In this document: one piece after another, positions 7,384 through 11,669 of the stretch
How the letters are laid out: each line of letters opens with the position of its first letter
How positions within the stretch are numbered: the stretch's first letter is position 1
Assembly (NCBI GenBank): GCA_002449335.1
Contig: DKDL01000059.1
Span: forward strand, 1-11,669
DNA: 11,669 bases
From: Succinatimonas sp. UBA6849
GTDB taxonomy: Bacteria > Pseudomonadota > Gammaproteobacteria > Enterobacterales > Succinivibrionaceae
Direction: 5' to 3'
The notes under the pieces: model-generated
Told to the model about the DNA's origin: nothing
Database searches by the model: none
Seen by the model: only the letters and a program-made list of their open reading frames with translations
Program-made: the position numbers and the translations under genes

Positions 7384-7587
7384 TTATTTCTCCAATTTAA
7401 ATATTGACACGGAATTGTGCCTACATATGTATTTATAAAATTTCACATTTTCATCCAAATACATATATATATTTATATGACTAAAATTTAAGTTGAAAAT
7501 TTCCTCATTTTTTATATTCTTAAAATTCAATAAGTTATCAATATTTGAAAACGTTACATATTGTTCATTACTCAGTAAGACATTCAT
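7384..7587 (-). CDS. small protein of unknown function, 67 residues
   Basis: The short frame encodes an Asn-, Ile-, Phe- and Tyr-rich peptide (begins MNVLLSNEQYVTFSN) with no signal sequence, membrane segment or motif that I recognise. Evidence that it is real is mainly its arrangement: its last codons (TTG GAG AAA TAA) contain the Shine-Dalgarno of the 246-residue gene, one base away, as in coupled gene pairs. Against it, there is no good ribosome binding site before its own ATG, and the base composition is so AT-rich (10 G/C in 60 at 7441-7500) that stop-free frames need other support. It may also be a remnant of a longer gene, though the downstream frame differs from its own. Confidence 0.4.
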   Translation of the reverse strand: MNVLLSNEQYVTFSNIDNLLNFKNIKNEEIFNLNFSHINIYMYLDENVKFYKYICRHNSVSIFKLEK

Positions 7588-7698
7588 TACTAAAAATAGA
7601 AGATGAAATTGCAGTAGGAATAGCCGTAATTCTTTTACGCCAAATCACAACTTATTGCTTATTTTCCGTATAATAGAGCCTTGTAAGAGGAGAAAGGC
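7588..7698. promoter_or_regulatory. divergent promoter region between the unknown gene pair and the AAA ATPase
   Basis: This 111-base stretch must hold the promoters for both directions. A clear TATAAT for the rightward gene is present at 7669-7674. For the leftward pair I could not pick a convincing -35/-10 set. Confidence 0.45.
7669..7674 (+). promoter_or_regulatory. -10 box (TATAAT) of the AAA ATPase gene
   Basis: A perfect TATAAT lies 24 bases before the ATG, so transcription would start near 7681 and the leader would be very short (about 18 bases) but still contain the AGAGGAG ribosome binding site at 7686-7692. The matching -35 region is poor, which may mean help from an activator or a weak promoter. 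Confidence 0.5.
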
Positions 7699-8829
7699 AT
7701 GCTAAAAAGATTCTCTGTTAAGAACTTTAAAGCTTTTGAAGATAAAGTCACTTTAGACTTGTCTTCTATTGGCAATTATGAGTTCAACAAAGAATGTATT
7801 AGTAATGGTATTTGCAAAACAGCTTTACTGTACGGTAAAAACGCTAGTGGCAAATCATCCTTATGCTTTGCCTTATTTGATATTGTAGAAGTTCTTACAG
7901 ACAAGTATGTTTGCCATGATGTCTATAAGCCTTACAAGCACATTCTTCATCAAGATGAGGCAACTAAATTTGAATATGAATTCAAGTTTGATAACAATGA
8001 GGTTATCTACAAATATTCAAAGTCAGATCAAAGCACTCTTATAAGTGAAGAGCTTATAATCAATCAAAAGCAGATCTTCAGTTACAAAAAAGATCTTGTA
8101 GCTCAAGATATAGCAGTAAATCTTGAAGGGGCAGAAACTCTAAAAGTCTCCTCAGATAAACTAAATATCTCTCTTTGCAGATTCATCAAGAATAATGCCC
8201 TTTTAAAAAACAATCTTGAAAACTCAATTTTTCAAAAGTTCTTTGAATTTGTTGAGAACATGCTGATGATTTGCTCTTTTGATCAAAGCTGTTTCATTGG
8301 TTATAAAAAACCACCAAAAGACAATCTTGTAAAAAAGATTATTGAAAACAACAATTTTGAAAAGTTGCAACAGTTCTTTTTAGAGGCTGGATTTACAGAC
8401 AAATTAACCTATAAAAAGAATAGTCTAGGCGAATATAACCTCTTTATACAGTATGATGATAAGTGCTTAGACTTTAACGATGCTGCATCAAATGGCATGA
8501 AGGCATTATTGCTTGTTTACTACTATCTTGAAAACAAACTTAATCAGGATAAAAGACCTTCATTTGTTTGCATTGATAACATTGATGCTATCTTCAGTTT
8601 TGAGCTATCTTATTTCATCGTTAATAAATTCAAAAGCTACAATTCTCAGGTAATACTCACAACTTACAATACCAGTAACTTCTCAAATGATTTACTTCGT
8701 CCTGACTGTTATTTTCTCTGCTCTAAAACCAAGATTGTTAATGCCAATAACGCAACTGATAAAGAGCTTCGCAGAGGACATAATTTAGAAAAGTTATATC
8801 GAGGAGGAGCATTTTCATTTGACAATTAA
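7699..8829 (+). CDS. AAA15-type (COG1106, OLD/RloC-like) ATP-binding protein with altered Walker B and switch residues
   Basis: The 376-residue protein has an ABC/SMC-like ATPase layout. It begins with LKRFSVKNFKAFED, usual for this group, then Walker A GKNASGKSS at 46-54. A divergent helical middle follows, then a signature-like segment AASNGMKALL (262-271), a Walker B strand FVCIDNID (289-296), a switch segment ILTTYNTSN (319-327), and the family's closing NATDKELRRGHNLEKLYRGGAF (351-372). Relatives as I recall them have I-D-E at the Walker B and T-T-H-N at the switch. Here the glutamate is Asn294 (codon AAC 8578-8580) and the histidine is Tyr323 (TAC 8665-8667). ATP binding is likely retained; hydrolysis may be slow or lost. 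These proteins are often single genes or defence-associated, with function mostly untested. AGGAG six bases before the ATG supports the start. dsbD follows 91 bases later in the same direction. Confidence 0.8.
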   Translation: MLKRFSVKNFKAFEDKVTLDLSSIGNYEFNKECISNGICKTALLYGKNASGKSSLCFALFDIVEVLTDKYVCHDVYKPYKHILHQDEATKFEYEFKFDNNEVIYKYSKSDQSTLISEELIINQKQIFSYKKDLVAQDIAVNLEGAETLKVSSDKLNISLCRFIKNNALLKNNLENSIFQKFFEFVENMLMICSFDQSCFIGYKKPPKDNLVKKIIENNNFEKLQQFFLEAGFTDKLTYKKNSLGEYNLFIQYDDKCLDFNDAASNGMKALLLVYYYLENKLNQDKRPSFVCIDNIDAIFSFELSYFIVNKFKSYNSQVILTTYNTSNFSNDLLRPDCYFLCSKTKIVNANNATDKELRRGHNLEKLYRGGAFSFDN

Positions 8830-8872
8830 GAATGAAAATAAATGCTTTAACTTGTGCTTTAAGAGATGTCTC

Positions 8873-8900
8873 TTACACTTACAGATTCAAAAGATATAGA
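8873..8900 (+). promoter_or_regulatory. weak candidate promoter of dsbD
   Basis: TTACAC (8873-8878) and TATAGA (8895-8900) are 16 bases apart and about 20 bases before the dsbD ATG. Both hexamers deviate from consensus. The -35 overlaps a short palindrome, AAGAGA-TG-TCTCTT (8861-8874), which could be a binding site but has no known counterpart. Read-through from the ATPase gene is the alternative. Confidence 0.25.
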
Positions 8901-8920
8901 TTGAGATTAAGTAACCGACT

Positions 8921-10762
8921 ATGTTCAGATCACTATTTACATTTTTAATATCACTACTTTTAAGCTGTTTTTTAACCTCAAATGCAGCGTCAGCTGATGA
9001 TTCATTTGATGCACTCTTTAACATGCCTGAGGTTAAAACTAAGACTCATAATGAAGCTACAGTACCTTTTACAAGTACCTGTGCTTATGAGGATAGCTAT
9101 AAAATTAAATGTAAGCTCACTTTAAATGAAGGCGCTTATATCTATAAAGATTCTGTACAGGTAGTATCATCTGACGCTAAGGCAATCTTATCATCACTTC
9201 CTGATGGTATTGATCACACCGATCTTAATGGCAACAGCAAAATCATCGATAAGTCTTTTGAAGTTAAAATTACCCTTTTAAAGGCATCAAAAGAGAATGT
9301 AATTTCTCTTTTATACAGAGGTTGCGACAGCGCAGGTATCTGCTACCCAGAACAGAAAACCAACTTTGTAATTGCAAAAGATATTGATGCTAACGAAAAT
9401 GATCTTTTAAATGCAGGAAACAGAAACAAATCAGAGTCTACTGATAATATTTTAGGCTCTAATCTATCTGGCAACGTATCAGAACAAGCTTACGCTCCTG
9501 AAAATAAAACTGACCGCATTCTGTCATCAGCTGGTGCTATGGCATTGAGTGCAACTGATAACAATAATGCACAGAATCAGCACTCTTTATTTAATAAGTC
9601 AGATAGCTTTTTTTTAATTTTATTTTTATGCCTAATCTTTGGTGCAGCACTTGATTTAACTCCTTGTGTACTGCCAATGCTTTCTATTTACTCTGCAACC
9701 ATCCTAGGCGGAAGATTTGAAAATACAGCTCACGCATTTAAGCAGAACCTAAGTTATTTATTAGGCTTAGCTCTTACCTACTGTGTTTTAGGTCTTATCT
9801 TTGCTCAGGTAGGTGTTGCAGCTCATGGTGTTCTGCAGCATCCATTAAGTCTAATCGTCATGGCATCATTACTCTTAATCTTTGCCTTTGACTGTATGGG
9901 AGCTATTCATTTAAAAGTCCCATCATGCTTAAATGCAAAACTTGAAAAGACAATTAGCAGACAAAAAAGCGGAACTTTGAAAAAGGCTTTTGTGTTTGGT
10001 GCACTAAGTGCACTGATTGCTACACCGTGTACCAGTGCTCCTTTAGCAGGAGCTCTTATTTATGTAATCAGCACTAGCTCTATTGTAAAAGGCATGCTGA
10101 TGTTCTTATTTATAGGTATTGGTATGGGCGTACCACTACTTATCATTGGCACCTTTGGCTCACGCTTTTTAAATTTCTTTAGAGGTAAAGGTAATGTAGT
10201 TAAGAACCTTTTAGCTATACCTTTAATTCTTGGATCTTACTTTATCGTAAAACACCTTTTCGGTTCTTTAGATGAGTATATTGAACCTTTAGTTTATGCT
10301 CTGTGCACTGCCTATGCTGTGGGCATCTTACTGCACTCACGCAAGCTCTCTATTATTCTTACCTCATCTCTTGCAACTTTCTTTGTAATCTTCAGCTGCA
10401 TCTTCTTTATTGCAGGTACTACTCAAAAGTTACCTTTTACCTATGAGCAATCTTATGAGAGTTTATCCTCATATAAAGGGCAAAAGATCTTAATTACAGT
10501 ATCAGCTGACTGGTGCTCAAATTGTCATGAACTGGATAAAAAAATCTATTCAACTAGTGAGTTTAAAGAGGCTACAAAAGATTTAAAACTGATACGTTTT
10601 GATTTTACAAAACCAGATACAAATGACAATTTAAAGCTAGCTAAAAAGTTATCCATTGTAGGTGTTCCTTTTGTAGCTTTAATAGATGAGAATGGAAAAA
10701 TTAAAGGCTCATTTACTGGTGATGTTTCTTTATCAGAGCTAAAGGCTCTGATAAATGAGTAA
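8921..10762 (+). CDS. dsbD: thiol:disulfide interchange protein DsbD
   Basis: DsbD carries electrons from cytoplasmic thioredoxin across the inner membrane to periplasmic partners such as DsbC. All three domains and six redox cysteines are visible. After a signal peptide (1-25, cleavage likely after ASA) comes the periplasmic alpha domain with Cys135 and Cys141 (GCDSAGICYPEQ). A low-complexity Asn/Ser linker (about 155-225) leads to the membrane domain with Cys249 (LTPCVLPM) and Cys370 (ATPCTSAPL), about eight membrane segments. The thioredoxin-like gamma domain has WCSNC (Cys532, Cys535) and the cis-proline loop GVPF (581-584). E. coli DsbD is 565 residues; this one is 613, mainly from the linker. 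Cys54 and Cys64 in the alpha domain are extra relative to the E. coli protein. A stop codon in frame nine bases upstream fixes the start, but its ribosome binding site is poor. Confidence 0.95.
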   Translation: MFRSLFTFLISLLLSCFLTSNAASADDSFDALFNMPEVKTKTHNEATVPFTSTCAYEDSYKIKCKLTLNEGAYIYKDSVQVVSSDAKAILSSLPDGIDHTDLNGNSKIIDKSFEVKITLLKASKENVISLLYRGCDSAGICYPEQKTNFVIAKDIDANENDLLNAGNRNKSESTDNILGSNLSGNVSEQAYAPENKTDRILSSAGAMALSATDNNNAQNQHSLFNKSDSFFLILFLCLIFGAALDLTPCVLPMLSIYSATILGGRFENTAHAFKQNLSYLLGLALTYCVLGLIFAQVGVAAHGVLQHPLSLIVMASLLLIFAFDCMGAIHLKVPSCLNAKLEKTISRQKSGTLKKAFVFGALSALIATPCTSAPLAGALIYVISTSSIVKGMLMFLFIGIGMGVPLLIIGTFGSRFLNFFRGKGNVVKNLLAIPLILGSYFIVKHLFGSLDEYIEPLVYALCTAYAVGILLHSRKLSIILTSSLATFFVIFSCIFFIAGTTQKLPFTYEQSYESLSSYKGQKILITVSADWCSNCHELDKKIYSTSEFKEATKDLKLIRFDFTKPDTNDNLKLAKKLSIVGVPFVALIDENGKIKGSFTGDVSLSELKALINE

Positions 10763-10877
10763 AAGAAAAGCTAAACTCTGCTTTCAAATCCAAAGTTACA
10801 TTTTAAAGAAAGCTCAGTAGCGTAGCTTAAGTTCTTAGCAGATCTTATTCAAAAACAAAATCAACGTATGACTTTGA

Positions 10878-10916
10878 ATGGTAAGGTTCAGTATAGTAGA
10901 CCTGCATCCTTACCAT
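10878..10916. repeat. nine-base inverted repeat competing with the neighbouring hairpin
   Basis: ATGGTAAGG (10878-10886) is the exact reverse complement of CCTTACCAT (10908-10916), with a 21-base spacer. Its right arm is the left arm of the hairpin at 10907-10927, so only one of the two can form at once. Confidence 0.5.
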
Positions 10917-10927
10917 ACAGGTAAGGA
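10907..10927. terminator. eight-pair hairpin between convergent genes
   Basis: TCCTTACC (10907-10914) and GGTAAGGA (10920-10927) pair perfectly around a five-base loop. The stem contains four G-C pairs. Neither strand has a long T-run afterwards (CTTTAG rightward), so it is a modest intrinsic terminator at best, but its place between two convergent genes fits the role. Confidence 0.4.
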
Positions 10928-10951
10928 CTTTAGATAATATATTGTCACTAG

Positions 10952-11669
10952 CTATACTACTTCTTGATACTCAGTAAAGGCTCTTACCTTTGGATCTGCA
11001 TTAAAGACAGCTGCAATTCTTAACAGCTCCTTTTTTCTAGGCTCTGTATTACCGTAGTCTCGTGACTTAATCTGTTCTACAGCCTCATTAAGCTTTAACT
11101 TAGCTTCAGTATCGTTTTGAGCATACTTCAACTCAAAAACAATGCGTCTGTTTTTAGTTTCGATAATTAAATCTGCTCGTCCTTTTGAAGAGTGGCTTTC
11201 AGTTGATGATTCAATACCAGCTCCTATTAAGAATAGGTGTAAGTAGTTCTGAACCACAGATTCACTGTTAATAGGGAAGTGATCATAAGGTACAGAATTT
11301 ATAACTGAGTTAAATCTATCTATGATATTTTTCATCTCACCTGTATCTAATAGCTCTCTAACACCCTTTGCTAAAGAGTAAATACCTTCTTTATAAAAGT
11401 TAATTGCAAGCAATCTATTTAAAGCTTTATAGATTTCACCATTTGGAATGCCTAAATCTACTGTAAGATCACCACTAGCCAGTGCTGAACGTAAGGTTAA
11501 GTAACCAGTCTGACACATCAGTACATTCTGATTGATGGTAGTTAGTGCAGTAGGATTCATAAAATCATTAACGGGAATTGATACAGTATTTTCTTTATTT
11601 AAGTATTCAAAAACATTCAGCTCATGAGTTTTTAAATAGTTTACTAAGATAGATGGCAAACCACCGTTG
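10952..11669 (-). CDS. AAA-ATPase-like / PD-(D/E)XK nuclease family protein, C-terminal part (enters from the right edge)
   Basis: The frame is open to the window edge and lacks a proper start: the residues before its first TTG (NGG, then LPSILVNYL) match the internal GGxPSxL segment of the DUF1703/AAA-ATPase-like family, so the true start lies beyond the window. Numbering from that TTG, the C-terminal third carries a PD-(D/E)XK core: Asp163 in SKGRADLIIE, then FELKYA with Glu176 and Lys178, followed by a helix with the family's A-x-x-Q-I at 193-197 and RDY. The typical full protein is 500-600 residues with a degenerate N-terminal ATPase domain; about 240 residues are seen here. These genes are highly multiplied in some gut anaerobes and their function is not established. 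The stop lies 190 bases from the end of dsbD, facing it. Confidence 0.8.
   Translation of the reverse strand, partial: NGGLPSILVNYLKTHELNVFEYLNKENTVSIPVNDFMNPTALTTINQNVLMCQTGYLTLRSALASGDLTVDLGIPNGEIYKALNRLLAINFYKEGIYSLAKGVRELLDTGEMKNIIDRFNSVINSVPYDHFPINSESVVQNYLHLFLIGAGIESSTESHSSKGRADLIIETKNRRIVFELKYAQNDTEAKLKLNEAVEQIKSRDYGNTEPRKKELLRIAAVFNADPKVRAFTEYQEVV

Larger units (their letters stand above)
10763..10951. other. convergent intergenic region with three-arm hairpin set
   Basis: Both flanking genes end here (dsbD from the left, the PD-(D/E)XK gene from the right), so terminators are expected. The main structure is the GGTAAGG/CCTTACC/GGTAAGG set at 10880-10926, described separately. A weaker five-pair hairpin, AAGCT/AGCTT around a nine-base loop, is at 10810-10828. 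No open frame of interest is present. Confidence 0.4.

Noticed and set aside
8966..8968. Lipoprotein processing at Cys16 of DsbD (LLSC resembling a lipobox)
   Set aside because: The -2 residue is Leu, and an ordinary Sec cleavage site (ASA, residues 23-25) follows; DsbD is not a lipoprotein in known members.
11657..11659. TTG as the start of the right-edge gene
   Set aside because: The frame continues upstream to the window edge with residues (NGG) that fit the internal family motif, so the gene is 5'-partial.
1..11669. tRNA genes, CRISPR arrays, insertion sequences or phage integration sites
   Set aside because: Reading both strands showed no cloverleaf, no regularly spaced repeats, no transposase or integrase, and no paired terminal repeats.

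Overview
The window reads as chromosomal DNA of an AT-rich Gram-negative bacterium. The signs are a DsbD-type thiol reductase with a Sec signal peptide, a sugar operon of the kind found in O-antigen and capsule loci, and a member of the AAA-ATPase-like/PD-(D/E)XK family that is multiplied in many gut bacteria. An anaerobic gut gammaproteobacterium of the Succinivibrionaceae type (Anaerobiospirillum, Succinatimonas) is my best guess. This rests on overall resemblance only, because no rRNA or other marker gene is present.

Left part (1-6398, all on the minus strand, so genes are read right to left). A tight five-gene operon starts with an acetolactate-synthase-like thiamine diphosphate (TPP) enzyme. 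It is followed by a short-chain dehydrogenase/reductase, the N-terminal half of a split transketolase, its C-terminal half, and an HMG-CoA-lyase/pyruvate-aldolase-like TIM barrel fused to an extra C-terminal domain. Gaps are 15 bases or less, or the genes overlap, and Shine-Dalgarno sites sit at or near the end of the preceding gene. Two of the enzymes are carboligases, one is an aldolase and one is a reductase, so the operon is equipped to make and break C-C bonds. The likely product is an unusual branched or chain-extended sugar or keto acid for a surface polysaccharide. No nucleotidyltransferase, sugar dehydratase or glycosyltransferase lies in the window, so the product cannot be named. 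Downstream, after a 210-base gap, the first 58 residues of a separate gene with a Rossmann-type glycine motif run off the left edge.

Middle (about 6400-7700). A visibly AT-richer stretch holds two leftward genes of unknown function (67 and 246 residues) separated by a single base. Hairpins lie between them and the sugar operon. Divergently, after 111 bases, an AAA-type ATP-binding protein of the COG1106/AAA15 type is read rightward. It keeps the Walker A lysine but has Asn where the Walker B glutamate is expected and Tyr where the switch histidine is expected.

Right part (8830-11669). dsbD is complete, with all six redox cysteines and an extra cysteine pair in the periplasmic domain. It converges on the C-terminal part of an AAA-ATPase-like/PD-(D/E)XK protein that enters from the right edge. 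Between them is a set of three related 7-base arms that can fold in two mutually exclusive ways. No tRNA, rRNA, CRISPR array, insertion sequence or phage gene was seen.
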